Of a DNA stretch of 64,000 bases, positions 35,809-45,030 are shown piece by piece. The notes beneath the pieces are model-generated. The model had not been told where the DNA came from and made no database searches. It was given only the letters and a program-made list of their open reading frames with translations. Position 1 is the stretch's first letter. Each line of letters opens with the position of its first letter. Made by a program: the position numbers and the translations under genes. Source of the stretch: an uncultured Desulfobulbus sp. Its GTDB lineage: Bacteria; Desulfobacterota; Desulfobulbia; Desulfobulbales; Desulfobulbaceae. The DNA lies in NCBI RefSeq assembly GCF_963664075.1, contig NZ_OY760916.1, forward strand, positions 1,242,001 through 1,306,000, in the 5' to 3' direction.

Positions 35809-35899
35809 GTGGGGGCTGGGGGAGAGATTCCCCCAACTACCCGATTTCATCTGAGTTTGCAGTGTTTTGATAAGTAAAAAATGTAGATACAAGTCATTC

Positions 35900-35963
35900 C
35901 CCGCTGCGCTGTGAGCGGTCTGTATCAGCAAACTTGCTATCCAGCCGCACACAGCGCAGCGGG
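35900..35963. repeat. Long perfect inverted repeat downstream of the intron
   Basis: CCCGCTGCGCTGTG (35900-35913) and CACAGCGCAGCGGG (35950-35963) are perfect 14-bp arms. The pairing continues after an A/A mismatch with GCGG/CCGC, enclosing a 26-nt loop that itself contains AGCAA/TTGCT. There is no U-tract. It could be the terminal structure of a degraded attC or of another mobile element. Confidence 0.65.
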
Positions 35964-36029
35964 TAGCATATTTCCATATATTTTTCAAAAGTTAGCGGAT
36001 AAATTCCTGTTGAACAAGTTATTATCCGG

Positions 36030-36088
36030 AAGACTGACTGGAGCGTCCCTCAACGGATCACTCACTTTACAGTCAGTCTTGTTTTTTT
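36030..36088 (+). terminator. Strong stem plus T-tract, terminator-like
   Basis: AAGACTGACTG (36030-36040) pairs perfectly with CAGTCAGTCTT (36070-36080) and is followed by G and a run of seven T. The loop of 29 nt is long, but the stem and T-tract fit an intrinsic terminator on the plus strand. No gene ends immediately upstream; it would stop any readthrough leaving the intron region. Confidence 0.55.
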
Positions 36089-36828
36089 AGTAAAATATAC
36101 TTTTATATCAAACAGATAGGTCCTTCACTCTGCTACAGGTTCGTGTTCCACTTCTTCTGGGTAACACCACCAACAATCATGTTACACCCTTTTTCCTCGT
36201 TTGAGCGAAGAAGGTCTTGGATGTTGTGCCATAGCGGAAAATCTCTAATTTTCCTAGTCACGATGTTTCCAATTTATACGTACCACCACACCTTGAATAT
36301 ATCTTGGCCTATAAAAGCCAGGTCGGCAAAGCATCTCTATGATCGAGCCTGAAAATTGAGAGCCGAGAGGAAGTCAGGTGGGCTCTAGCGATCAAAAATA
36401 GTGATACCTTCAATCGGCTGATTTGACAACGATATTGAATTCGACCATGTCTCGTGGACTCCTAAGGGAAAGAGGATTGCCATCGAGCCTCGGCAAAGAA
36501 TCGGGCCTTCTTTTCGCTATGCACACAATGTGACACCCGAAATTTTTTTTCAGGAATGACTCACACGTACAAAAAGATTGCAATTCAACAGTTTCTGTCC
36601 TATGGATGGATGATTTTCAGAATTACTTAACGTTATATTTTTTCTCCAGGGCAAGAGAAGTATGTTGCAAGCACCAGCCAAATGCCCTCCATTTGGCCCT
36701 TTCATGTTTTTTGACTTAGGGGGGGAGCTGCACCTCCCTCCTCCCTTCCACTGCTTAGTAGATCCCTGCTTTTTATCCCCTGAGACATTGCTTACATCTG
36801 GAGCCTAACGGATCGAGTCGACTTCTCC
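36089..36828. other. Intergenic region without a convincing gene
   Basis: About 740 bp. The only long frame (36143-36352, 69 codons) is rich in Phe, His and Ser and starts without a ribosome binding site, so I do not call it. A polypurine stretch followed by CTCCCTCCTCCC lies at 36719-36746. The promoter of the sensor kinase at 36829 must be in its right part. Confidence 0.4.
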
Positions 36829-38562
36829 ATGCATTCCATATCGAAATCCTCTATAGAAAGACTACGGGAACAGGCTGAACAATTCCTAAAAGATGGGTTT
36901 TCCCCGCAAAAGCTTCAGCACCTTGAACAGATAAAAGACTATATCCATGAGTTGCAGGTCTATCAGGTAGAACTTGAAATGCAGGCCGATGAACTCCGTA
37001 AAACCCAGGAGGAACTCACCGTTTCCCGGGATGAATACTCTGGGCTCTACGACCGCGCCCCCATCGGCTATCTCACCATGGATTTTTCCGGGATCCTTCT
37101 CAAGGTTAACCAAACTTTTGCTGACATGATGCAGATTTTCCCGGAAAACCTCTATCGCAAACCGCTTTCCCAGTTCATCCAGCAGCAGGACCAGTCGCTT
37201 TTTTTCACGATCTGCGCTAAAGCACCGCATTCCGAACGATTTCGATCTGCTGAACTCGGTTTCATCCGTCGTGATGCGACCATTTTTTACGGTCGTCTTG
37301 ATATTACGCTTATTAACCACCACCGTTCCACTCCATCCCATTATCGGCTGACAGTTGTCGACGTCACTGAAAAACGGCAGACCGAGCAGGAGAAAATCCG
37401 ACTGGAAACTGAAATTCTTAAATTCCAGAAAGAAGACAGCCTGAAGCGGCTCGCAGGGGGGATCGCACATAATTTCAATAACTTGCTTACTGTTATCATG
37501 GGTAATCTAGAGCTCGCCCATGAGGATAAGCATATACAACCCCAGACCCTGCAAAGCCTGGACGAGGCTTACGATGCCTCCACAAAAGCGGCCAAGCTGA
37601 GCACGATGATGCTTTCCTACCTTGGTTTCCCCCCCACAAAGCCACAGCGCATTGATGTATCGCAATCCCTGGAGGGGATTCTCGGGGTTCTTAAAAGTAC
37701 CCTGCATGGTTTGCTGCGCTTAACCTATCTGCCAAGTCGCGGCCCCATATGGGTTACCGGAGACCCAACGCAGCTTGCGCAAATTATAAATAACCTCATT
37801 GCCAACAGCGTTGAAGCTATTGGTAAGGACGCTGGTACCATACGCGTCCGGGTTTATGAGGACGAGTTTTCCAGCCGCAACCTTCCTCCTTCCGTCCATG
37901 GCGAACGAGTCCAGCCAGGTCATTACGCCTGTATTGAAATTACAGACAGTGGTTGCGGGATGAACTCAAAAACCCTGGAAAAATCAATTGACCCATTTTT
38001 CACCACCCATTTTACCGGTCGAGGTCTGGGGCTTTCTGCGGTTTGGGGAATTGTTCATGCCCATGGAGGATATTTCTATATCGAAAGTTCTCCAGGCGTA
38101 GGTACACAGGTCAAGATTTTATTACCAACTGCCCTGCCCCAGCATCAGGCATCTCTGCCCTATCGCCCGCCACCACGACAGCACTCGCCAACTCACGGTT
38201 CCATCCTCTTTATCGATGACGATCAGATCGTACGTAAAATAGGGAAACTCATACTTGAGGAAGAGGGCTATGCCGTGATTGAAGCTCAGGGCGGGAAAGA
38301 AGGCGTCGCGATTTTTCGCGAACAGAGACAGGAGATACTTGGTGTAATTCTCGACTTCGCCATGCCTGACCAGGACGGAATTATCACCTTGAATAAACTC
38401 CGCGCGATTGACGCCAACCTTTCGGTGCTTCTAGTCAGCGGGTACTTGAAGGAACAGACCGTGGATAAATTTTTTAATGAACAACCCAATGGTTTTTTAC
38501 AGAAACCGTTTAGCAGAGACGAATTCCTCCAGGCAGTTGCAGAGCTGATTCCAGGTTTCTGA
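36829..38562 (+). CDS. Cytoplasmic PAS hybrid histidine kinase
   Basis: A 577-residue soluble hybrid kinase. An N-terminal coiled coil (about 15-65), one PAS domain (about 70-185, GLYDRAPIGYLTMDFSG), a HisKA-like box RLAGGIAHNFNNLLTVIMGN with the phospho-His in IAHNFN, a HATPase domain (NNLIANSVEAIG, DSGCGMNSKTLE, GRGLGLSAVWGI) and a C-terminal receiver (ILFIDDDQIVRKIG, acceptor Asp in GVILDFAMPDQDG, Lys in LQKPF). There is no transmembrane segment, so it senses an internal signal. It lies 245 bp upstream of the CheB-CheR-PAS gene in the same direction; the two may act together. Confidence 0.92.
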   Translation: MHSISKSSIERLREQAEQFLKDGFSPQKLQHLEQIKDYIHELQVYQVELEMQADELRKTQEELTVSRDEYSGLYDRAPIGYLTMDFSGILLKVNQTFADMMQIFPENLYRKPLSQFIQQQDQSLFFTICAKAPHSERFRSAELGFIRRDATIFYGRLDITLINHHRSTPSHYRLTVVDVTEKRQTEQEKIRLETEILKFQKEDSLKRLAGGIAHNFNNLLTVIMGNLELAHEDKHIQPQTLQSLDEAYDASTKAAKLSTMMLSYLGFPPTKPQRIDVSQSLEGILGVLKSTLHGLLRLTYLPSRGPIWVTGDPTQLAQIINNLIANSVEAIGKDAGTIRVRVYEDEFSSRNLPPSVHGERVQPGHYACIEITDSGCGMNSKTLEKSIDPFFTTHFTGRGLGLSAVWGIVHAHGGYFYIESSPGVGTQVKILLPTALPQHQASLPYRPPPRQHSPTHGSILFIDDDQIVRKIGKLILEEEGYAVIEAQGGKEGVAIFREQRQEILGVILDFAMPDQDGIITLNKLRAIDANLSVLLVSGYLKEQTVDKFFNEQPNGFLQKPFSRDEFLQAVAELIPGF

Positions 38563-38806
38563 TTATGGGGAATATGATTATGGGGAATAAAGAGCTGCCC
38601 ATCTGCAACGACGCCACAACCGCCAACCAACCACCTCTTGTTGCAATCCGTGTAACAGCCTGGACTTTCTCTAGAAAATTTAGGGTTTCTTTCTTAGTGA
38701 GCAGGGACCTCTTTATAGCTTCTCTTGCGGGGGAATGATTATTCTTTAGGCATTGTTTCATTGCAGTAATTGTAGTGCACGTGGTCGACCATATAAGGAG
38801 ACGACA
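38563..38806. other. Intergenic region upstream of the CheB-CheR fusion
   Basis: About 245 bp. It begins with a duplicated octamer (GATTATGGGGAATATGATTATGGGGAATA, 38563-38589). The remainder is unremarkable and ends with the ATAAGGAGACGAC ribosome binding site of the next gene. Confidence 0.4.
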
Positions 38807-41800
38807 ATGGCAGTCAATCAACATTCCTCTATCCCTCCCCTCTATTACGTTGGTGTCGGTGCCTCAGCCGGTGGGCTAGAGGCTATTGAGCATTTCTTTC
38901 ATAAAATTCCACCGCAAACCGGTCTGGCCTTTATTGTAATTCAGCATCTGTCTCCGGATTACAAAAGCCTCATGGTGGAGTTGCTTTCAAAGAAAACAGC
39001 TATTCCCGTCCTGCGCGCAGAGGAAGGAATGATTGTTGAGCAGGACACGATCTATCTGATTCCCCCTCAAAAAAACCTAACAATCTTCCACGGCAAGCTC
39101 CTGTTGAGCGATCAACCCGCCCAGGAAAGACATATCAACCTGCCCATTGACATATTTTTCCGCTCTCTTGCCGAAGACCAACAGGAAAAAGCCATAGGGG
39201 TTATCCTCTCGGGAACAGGGAGCGACGGAAGTCGAGGTGTTCGTGCCATCAAGGAGCATGGTGGCATCATCATGGTTCAGGACGAGCAGGATGCCCGGTT
39301 TGACGGAATGCCCAGAAGTGCGATGTTAACCGGAACAGCTGACTTTGTTCTTAAGGCCGAAGACATGTCGGATAAGCTGCTGGCGTACATCAAATCTCCT
39401 TTCCTCACCCGAGCGGAAGGCAGTGAACGTCTAGCTCAATCCGATGATGAACTTAACGTGCTCTTCTCGTTGCTTCGGTCCAAGTCAAAGGTCGATTTCA
39501 CCTGCTATAAGCCAAGTACGGTGCTCAGAAGGATTGAGCGAAGGATGAATTTCAGCCAAGTCGACGACCTGGCCGCCTATGTTGATCTGCTCAAAGCGAA
39601 CAGTAACGAACTCAACACCCTGTACAGAGAGTTGCTGATTGGCGTCACCAATTTTTTCCGGGATAGAGAGGCATTTGACCTTTTGATAGACAGCCTGCTG
39701 CCCAGGTTGTTTACCCAGAAAAAAAATGATTCTATACGCGTATGGGTCGCTGGATGTTCAACCGGGGAAGAGGCCTACTCGCTTGCCATCACCCTGCAAG
39801 AGGTTTCTGAACGCCTCAACATGACCAACGAGGTCAAAATATTTGCCACCGACGTTGACAACGATGCCATCGTTACAGCTGGAGCAGCTCTGTACCCGGA
39901 AAGTATTGCCGCCGATGTGGGCTCGCACCTTCTTGGTAAATACTTTCATCGACGAGGCGATAGCTACCAGATTTGTCGAAAAATAAGGGAGATGGTTGTC
40001 TTTGCTCAGCACAATATCATTAACGATCCGCCGTTTACCAATATAGATTTGGTGAGTTGCCGCAATCTTTTGATCTATCTGCAACCGGGCGTGCAGAAAA
40101 AGGTGCTGGAGATGTTCAATTTCTCCTTACCTGCAGAAGGCCTTCTTTTTCTCGGTTCAAGTGAAACCACGGGTGAGCTCAGCAATTACTTCACCCCCAA
40201 ACACCATAGATGGAAAATATACGAGTCCAAGGGAAAGCGCAGCCTTTTCCTCGAGGGGCCTGCAAATCCAATCTCCTTTCCTCGTAAATATCGCCTGACC
40301 CAGCCCGCGAGCAATCGTGCCCACAGTAATCGCACGGATATCGATCCTGATCGCCATCTTTACGACCGGCTTCTTAAGGCCCTGTCCGTCGATATCATCC
40401 CTCTGACCGTTGTTGTTAATGAGGAAATGGAGGTGGTCTACACCATTGGCAATATCGATAAGCAGAGCGGCAAATATTTTCGCCTGCCCTATGGGAAAAT
40501 GGAGAACGATCTCACTAAGATCGTCCACCAGGAAATCGCCATTCCCCTGACTATCGGTATAAAAAAGGTTATTAAGAATAAACGGGAGCTTACCTATTCA
40601 AATATAAAATTTAACAGCGATTCGGTGAGCTATACAATTCAGCTTATTATAAGGCCGCTGCCGGCTGGGCAGAATCAATCCCCGTTGTTCGCAATTCTCT
40701 TTTTTGAGTCAGTGGTAAATGTCGAAAAGGGAAATGGTCGTGAACAGGTTGACTGCAGCTACGACAAAGAAATAGAAGAGCGTATTGTTGATCTTGAACA
40801 GGAGCTGCAATACACGAAGGAAAATTTGCAGGCCACAATTGAAGAGCTGGAGACATCAAACGAAGAGCTCCAGGCTACAAATGAAGAGCTGCTTGCTAGT
40901 AACGAAGAGCTGCAATCGACAAACGAGGAGCTGCAGTCTGTCAATGAGGAGCTGTACACCGTCAATTCTGAGCATCAGCGGAAAATAATGGAATTAACGG
41001 AACTCAACAACGATATTGACAATCTGCTTACAAGTACTGAAATAGGCACTATTTTCCTCGATGAACATTTACAGGTCCGCAAGTTCACCCCCCATGTTCA
41101 ACAGGTCGTTAACATTATCGAAAGTGATATCGGGCGTCCACTGCGCCATCTTACCCATCTGCTTGACGATGTGGACCTGGATGAAATGGTCGAAAAGGTT
41201 GCCGCCTCTTCCAGGCCCATCGATCAAAAGGTACGTTCACGGACAGGGCGGTGGTTTTTTATGCGTATTCTCCCTTATCACATTGCGCCACAGACCTTTG
41301 CTGGCGTTGTCCTCACTCTGATTGAGGTGACTGAGTTAGTCGATGCCGAAAAAAAACTGGAGGAAAGCGAAGCGCGACTGCAGATAGCCGAGGAAATCGC
41401 CGAGTTTGCCAGTTGGCAATGGAATGTCGTCACCGGGACCATGGTCTTCGCAGGAAGCCTGGAGCGACTGCTAGGCTACGAACCGTATGGACTGGGGAGA
41501 TCCTATGAGGCATTTCTTGAATGCATTCAAGAAGATGACCGCAAGACCGTTTTGGAAACAGTGAGTACGGCCATTGAGCAAGGAGACGATTACGAGGTTA
41601 TTCATCGTATCGTTCGGCCTGATGGCAAGGAACGGGTCATCAAACAGGTCGGCGTGGCCGGGTTCAACGACGAGGGTAAGGTTACTCGCATAACCGGCAT
41701 CGCCGTGGATATGACGGACACCGTTGATACAGCCGCACGCTCAGCTCTCAGCGGTGGGCTGCTGTTTAACCAGGCTGGGCATCATAGCGACCCCATGATC

Positions 41801-42148
41801 GTCATTGATGAATCCGGGTGCATTCTCGCTATCAACACTGCCATCACCGACCTGGCTGCTTATACCGCAGAAGAGTTAATCGGCCAGAAAATTGACGTGC
41901 TCATACCTCCCCCCCACCGCACTCATCATAAAGGCTACATCAATCGCTACCTGCAAACAGGAATCGCCAAAGTAATAGGCACCGGGCGTAAGGTTGAGCT
42001 GCTCACCAAAGAAGGCACCTTGCGCGAGGTGCACCTGAGCATAGGGGAGATCAGAATAGGAAAACGTTCATTATTTACCGGTGTACTTCGCTCTTGCGAT
42101 CAATTATCTGAAAAAAAAGAAGAGCAATCTTCCATTATGGGGACATAA
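38807..42148 (+). CDS. CheB-CheR-PAS fusion protein (chemotaxis methylesterase/methyltransferase hybrid)
   Basis: A 1113-residue fusion. First a CheB methylesterase domain without receiver (about 10-195; catalytic Ser in [11 protein letters not shown], His in [12 protein letters not shown], Asp in [13 protein letters not shown]), then a CheR methyltransferase (about 215-480; [43 protein letters not shown]), then a regular coiled coil repeating SNEELQ-TNEEL (about 665-730), and three PAS-like domains to the end. ATG 38807 has AAGGAGACGACA upstream. No kinase domain is present, so it would act through a partner kinase or by modifying receptor glutamates. No chemoreceptor gene is adjacent. Confidence 0.92.
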   Translation: MAVNQHSSIPPLYYVGVGASAGGLEAIEHFFHKIPPQTGLAFIVIQHLSPDYKSLMVELLSKKTAIPVLRAEEGMIVEQDTIYLIPPQKNLTIFHGKLLLSDQPAQERHINLPIDIFFRSLAEDQQEKAIGVILSGTGSDGSRGVRAIKEHGGIIMVQDEQDARFDGMPRSAMLTGTADFVLKAEDMSDKLLAYIKSPFLTRAEGSERLAQSDDELNVLFSLLRSKSKVDFTCYKPSTVLRRIERRMNFSQVDDLAAYVDLLKANSNELNTLYRELLIGVTNFFRDREAFDLLIDSLLPRLFTQKKNDSIRVWVAGCSTGEEAYSLAITLQEVSERLNMTNEVKIFATDVDNDAIVTAGAALYPESIAADVGSHLLGKYFHRRGDSYQICRKIREMVVFAQHNIINDPPFTNIDLVSCRNLLIYLQPGVQKKVLEMFNFSLPAEGLLFLGSSETTGELSNYFTPKHHRWKIYESKGKRSLFLEGPANPISFPRKYRLTQPASNRAHSNRTDIDPDRHLYDRLLKALSVDIIPLTVVVNEEMEVVYTIGNIDKQSGKYFRLPYGKMENDLTKIVHQEIAIPLTIGIKKVIKNKRELTYSNIKFNSDSVSYTIQLIIRPLPAGQNQSPLFAILFFESVVNVEKGNGREQVDCSYDKEIEERIVDLEQELQYTKENLQATIEELETSNEELQATNEELLASNEELQSTNEELQSVNEELYTVNSEHQRKIMELTELNNDIDNLLTSTEIGTIFLDEHLQVRKFTPHVQQVVNIIESDIGRPLRHLTHLLDDVDLDEMVEKVAASSRPIDQKVRSRTGRWFFMRILPYHIAPQTFAGVVLTLIEVTELVDAEKKLEESEARLQIAEEIAEFASWQWNVVTGTMVFAGSLERLLGYEPYGLGRSYEAFLECIQEDDRKTVLETVSTAIEQGDDYEVIHRIVRPDGKERVIKQVGVAGFNDEGKVTRITGIAVDMTDTVDTAARSALSGGLLFNQAGHHSDPMIVIDESGCILAINTAITDLAAYTAEELIGQKIDVLIPPPHRTHHKGYINRYLQTGIAKVIGTGRKVELLTKEGTLREVHLSIGEIRIGKRSLFTGVLRSCDQLSEKKEEQSSIMGT

Positions 42149-42344
42149 TCTCTCTTTGTTCTGCACAGGCAAAGCTTGAGATACTTCCTGATTATTTTTG
42201 GGGCGGAGCCGAGTAAACATTGTTCCAATGAGTCATGAAAGACAAGAGGTATGGTGGGTCTGAACGCCACGAATAAGCAGCCAATAGAGGCCCAGATACT
42301 TGCAACCGATGTCTTATCGGTCTGCTTGATATGCAGGTTGGCAT
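42149..42344. other. Intergenic region between convergent genes
   Basis: About 195 bp between the CheB-CheR gene and the hypothetical gene on the other strand. A minus-strand frame across it (42100-42387) begins inside the hypothetical gene in another frame and has no protein character. No terminator is evident. Confidence 0.3.
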
Positions 42345-42719
42345 TTATAGTTCTGTTTTTTCCAAAAACTTGTGCAGCTTTCGGCAAGTACTATCAAACG
42401 ATTTGATTTCTGATTCGCTATCTAAATGCCTGCTGTATGGGCCGCCATCTTCACCGACTGTGCTCTGGAGTTTTTTGAAAGCTGAAAGTGAATATTCATT
42501 TTCTATACTTGCATCTCTAATTATTTCTCCACCAAGAAGCCAGAGGTTAGATAGGTGCTTTTTTATAGTCTTTTGTGTCAAGTTGCTATTTGCTAGAGAT
42601 TCTGCAAAGGGCCTCATTGCTTCGAGGAGTTCCTGCCCGTACTCAAAATCTTTTTCATCTCCCATCCATCTCTCTGGCCATTCAGGAAAATCTGGGCATA
42701 TTTCAATTAATTTAATCAT
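42345..42719 (-). CDS. Hypothetical protein
   Basis: A 124-residue acidic, helical protein I do not recognise (FPEWPERWMGDEKDFEYGQ, then SNLTQKTIKKHLSNLWLLGG and ESEIKSFDSTCRKLHKFLE). It has no signal peptide or membrane helix. Codon use is more AT-rich than in neighbouring genes, as is common for horizontally acquired small genes or immunity/antitoxin-type proteins, but no toxin partner is visible. It lies alone between gene-free stretches. Confidence 0.7.
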   Translation of the reverse strand: MIKLIEICPDFPEWPERWMGDEKDFEYGQELLEAMRPFAESLANSNLTQKTIKKHLSNLWLLGGEIIRDASIENEYSLSAFKKLQSTVGEDGGPYSRHLDSESEIKSFDSTCRKLHKFLEKTEL

Positions 42720-43003
42720 GTTTTTGTATTGCCAACTATTTTAGTATCATGATGTACCTGTGAAAATAGGTTGTCTGGTACATCTCTGTAGAGAACGCAC
42801 GTTAAATCTACTCTTTCAAAACTACAATTCTTTTTTCATTTTTACGTATCGTGTTTCATCGGACAATCAGCCATGCTCACTGCACCGAGATTTCCCAACA
42901 CAATTCGGTGAGCTGGGAAATTGAAACCAGCACATGTAGAAAAATCTAAATAACTTCAATATTCGTCAGCGTATGGTTGCTCGGATTGCACATAGCCTGC
43001 CTC
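42720..43003. other. AT-rich intergenic region
   Basis: About 285 bp. AT-rich near 42720-42850, probably with the promoter of the hypothetical gene. It contains an imperfect pair AGCTGGGAAATTGAAACCAGC near 42910-42931. No gene is seen. Confidence 0.35.
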
Positions 43004-44194
43004 TTACCCTTTGACGACGGCCAAGGGGGTTAATTGTACTACAATATCAACTAGATCCTGCTGGTTTTTCATGACCTTGTCTATATCCTTATATGCTCCG
43101 GTGGCCTCATCCAGATCTTTGATCGTGCGTAATCCGTGGATAATGCCGAGCTTATCCAGTCGTTGCTTTTCGGTGGCAAGGTCCAATTCGCGCTGGGCCT
43201 GTTTGCGCCCCAGAACCCTGCCAGCCCCATGACTGCATGAGGTGAAACTCTCCGGGTTTGCTTTGCCGCGGACAATATAACTGCAGGTTCCCTGGGATCC
43301 TGGAATAATGCCTAATGCTCCATCGGCGGCCTTGGTGGCGCCTTTTCGGTGGACGAGTACGTTTTCACCGAAATGATGCTCAAAGGCGACATAGTTATGC
43401 GCAATGTTAATCGGGGGAGCGTAACTGACATTGCCAACGATATCGTCTATGACCTGCTGCACCCGCATCATCATGAGTTGCCGATTGGCCAGGGCAAACT
43501 CGACGCAAAACTGCATTTCAGCCAGATAATTTTTCGCCTCCGCTGTCTCCATGGGAAGAAAGGCTAGGTCCCATTTGCGTGGGACACTGGTCTGCCATAG
43601 AGCATTGAGTGAGACAGCGAGTCTGTTGTAGTGCTCTGCCACTTTCAGCCCAAGGTTTCTGCTGCCGGAGTGGATCATGATCCAGATGTGCCCATCGCTG
43701 CCTTGTTGAAGCTCGATGAAGTGATTGCCTCCGCCCAGAGTGCCAATTTGCTTTAACGCGCTCTGATACAGTTTCCTGACTCTTCCTCCGGCGATTCCAT
43801 CTATTTTTTCTCTGTCCGGCATCAGCGTTTGGTCCTGGGCACGATTGTGATGCTTGAATCCCACCGGGATCAAACCTCGAATGCCTTTGCCTGAAGAGGG
43901 CGCACCTAAAATTTGCGTCAGTTGGTTGCGTTCAATGCGGGTGAGGGATGTTTGTATGGCACACATTCCGCATCCAATATCGACACCGACAGCATTGGGA
44001 ACGACCACCCCTTTGGTGGCCAGAACTCCACCAATGGGCATGCCGTACCCGCAGTGTGCATCCGGCATAATGGCGACATGTTTGAATGTGAACGGCAAAT
44101 TGGCGAGGTTGCGGGCCTGGGCCAGGGCCTGTTCATCTATATCGTCAAGCCACATCTTGATGGGCTTATTCTCTGAACCGATTACTTGTATCAT
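43004..44194 (-). CDS. rtcB: RtcB-family 3'-phosphate RNA ligase
   Basis: A 396-residue RNA repair ligase that joins RNA 2',3'-cyclic phosphate or 3'-phosphate ends to 5'-OH ends with GTP and Mn2+. Metal and nucleotide motifs are present: MPDAHCGYGMPIGGVLA near residue 45, VDIGCGMCAI near 70-80, GSRNLG in the middle and SHGAGRVLGRKQA near the end, where the His is the guanylated residue. Start ATG 44194 with GGAG upstream is chosen; the 26 upstream in-frame codons overlap the preceding gene. Its usual sigma-54 activator gene rtcR is present only as a fragment on the opposite side. Confidence 0.93.
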   Translation of the reverse strand: MIQVIGSENKPIKMWLDDIDEQALAQARNLANLPFTFKHVAIMPDAHCGYGMPIGGVLATKGVVVPNAVGVDIGCGMCAIQTSLTRIERNQLTQILGAPSSGKGIRGLIPVGFKHHNRAQDQTLMPDREKIDGIAGGRVRKLYQSALKQIGTLGGGNHFIELQQGSDGHIWIMIHSGSRNLGLKVAEHYNRLAVSLNALWQTSVPRKWDLAFLPMETAEAKNYLAEMQFCVEFALANRQLMMMRVQQVIDDIVGNVSYAPPINIAHNYVAFEHHFGENVLVHRKGATKAADGALGIIPGSQGTCSYIVRGKANPESFTSCSHGAGRVLGRKQAQRELDLATEKQRLDKLGIIHGLRTIKDLDEATGAYKDIDKVMKNQQDLVDIVVQLTPLAVVKG

Positions 44195-44213
44195 CTCTGC
44201 TCTCCATGATTTT

Positions 44214-44516
44214 TCAATAGGGTACACGTTTACAGGGGACGATGAGTATCTGATACACATTACCACCGGCACCCATGTCGCTCAGATCTGCCTTTTCTTG
44301 CTCACCGAGGCGCGATATTTTCCCGGAAAGCTGATTCAGAGTGGGCCGGGGCGTGGGTGCTAGAGTCTGCCGTCCGGGACCTATTCGATTATTGATCTTA
44401 ATCTTTCCCGCTATGACAGCATCGCCACCCGGTTTCAGCAGGAGCGTAGTGACGATATTTCTCACGGATTCAGGTTTCTTTTTTGAAGTCAGGGATCGCC
44501 ACCAGAAATCCTGCAT
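44214..44516 (-). CDS. Small hypothetical protein upstream of rtcB
   Basis: A 100-residue basic protein that I do not recognise. ATG 44516 has AAGG about 7 nt upstream, and the stop is 19 bp before rtcB on the same strand, so it looks like the first gene of an rtcB operon. Sequence features: KKPESVRNIVTTLLLKPGGD, KIKINNRIGPGRQTL, and a C-terminal MGAGGNVYQILIVPCKRVPY. No GGQ motif is present, so it is not the release-factor-like PrfH that accompanies some rtcB genes. An overlapping plus-strand frame exists, and the call is moderate. Confidence 0.55.
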   Translation of the reverse strand: MQDFWWRSLTSKKKPESVRNIVTTLLLKPGGDAVIAGKIKINNRIGPGRQTLAPTPRPTLNQLSGKISRLGEQEKADLSDMGAGGNVYQILIVPCKRVPY

Positions 44517-44528
44517 TCAATACCTTGA

Positions 44529-45002
44529 TTGAAAAAATTGAAAAAGTTGCCTCAAGCTCCCTTGAGCCTATTTTCGATTATGAGCTGGAAGGGTAATTTC
44601 CGTGACTTGGGCGGCGCCGTAATTCGAATGGCAACCTTGGCACAGGAAGGAAGAATTACAGCCAAGGAGGCAGGAGAAGAGATTGCGGAATTACGCTCGG
44701 CCTGGGGGGAGAGCACTGCGACCGATACAGTCAAGACATCCTTAGGCAGGCTCATCGGGCAGGAGAAGGTCGATCAACTTGATCTCTTCGACCAGAAGAC
44801 CCTGGAGGCGGTCATCGAGACCTGCCTGAAATCCGTGAGTCTGGCCGATGCTGGCAGGGCATTGTTTCAGGTCTCCCGCCAGAAGAAAAAAACCGTCAAC
44901 GACTCAGACAGGTTGCTCAAATACCTGAGTAAGTACAACCTGACCTGGCAGGATATCGTAACTTTTAAAGGCTCTGAGAACTCACCTCACAACGCCTCGT
45001 AA
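44529..45002 (+). pseudogene. rtcR: Remnant of rtcR, the sigma-54 activator of RNA-repair genes
   Basis: The frame from 44583 onwards (SWKGNFRDLGGAVIRMATLA, SLADAGRALFQVSRQKKKTVN, DRLLKYLSKYNLTW) is the C-terminal end of RtcR, with its helix-turn-helix. Just before it, another frame (44559-44593) reads SSLEPIFDYELE, which also fits RtcR but sits earlier in the protein; the ~25 residues normally between are missing. The N-terminal CARF ligand domain and the AAA+ ATPase core are gone. The open frame with ATG at 44529 is therefore a chance product of an internal deletion. This activator cannot work, so rtcB must be controlled otherwise. Confidence 0.75.
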
Positions 45003-45030
45003 TTGGTTTCATTTGTATTACACAAGATTT

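Larger units (their letters stand above)
33942..35845 (+). mobile_element. Group II intron (IIC-like) with decayed reverse transcriptase
   Basis: The 5' end is GTGTACCCCC at 33942, followed by the domain I motif GGGGTGCAAGTCCCTTGT. A reverse transcriptase frame occupies 34428-35767, then come domain V (35774-35808) and domain VI (GGGGGCTGGGGG ... CCCCCAACTACC) ending in CCGAT at 35845. The RT lacks an endonuclease domain, as in IIC introns. RNA parts look intact while the protein is broken, so the intron could splice or move only with help from another maturase. Confidence 0.78.

Noticed and set aside
36143..36352. 69-codon frame
   Set aside because: No ribosome binding site, unusual composition and no recognisable motif.
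42100..42387. 95-codon minus-strand frame
   Set aside because: Overlaps the ends of two better genes in other frames and shows no domain.
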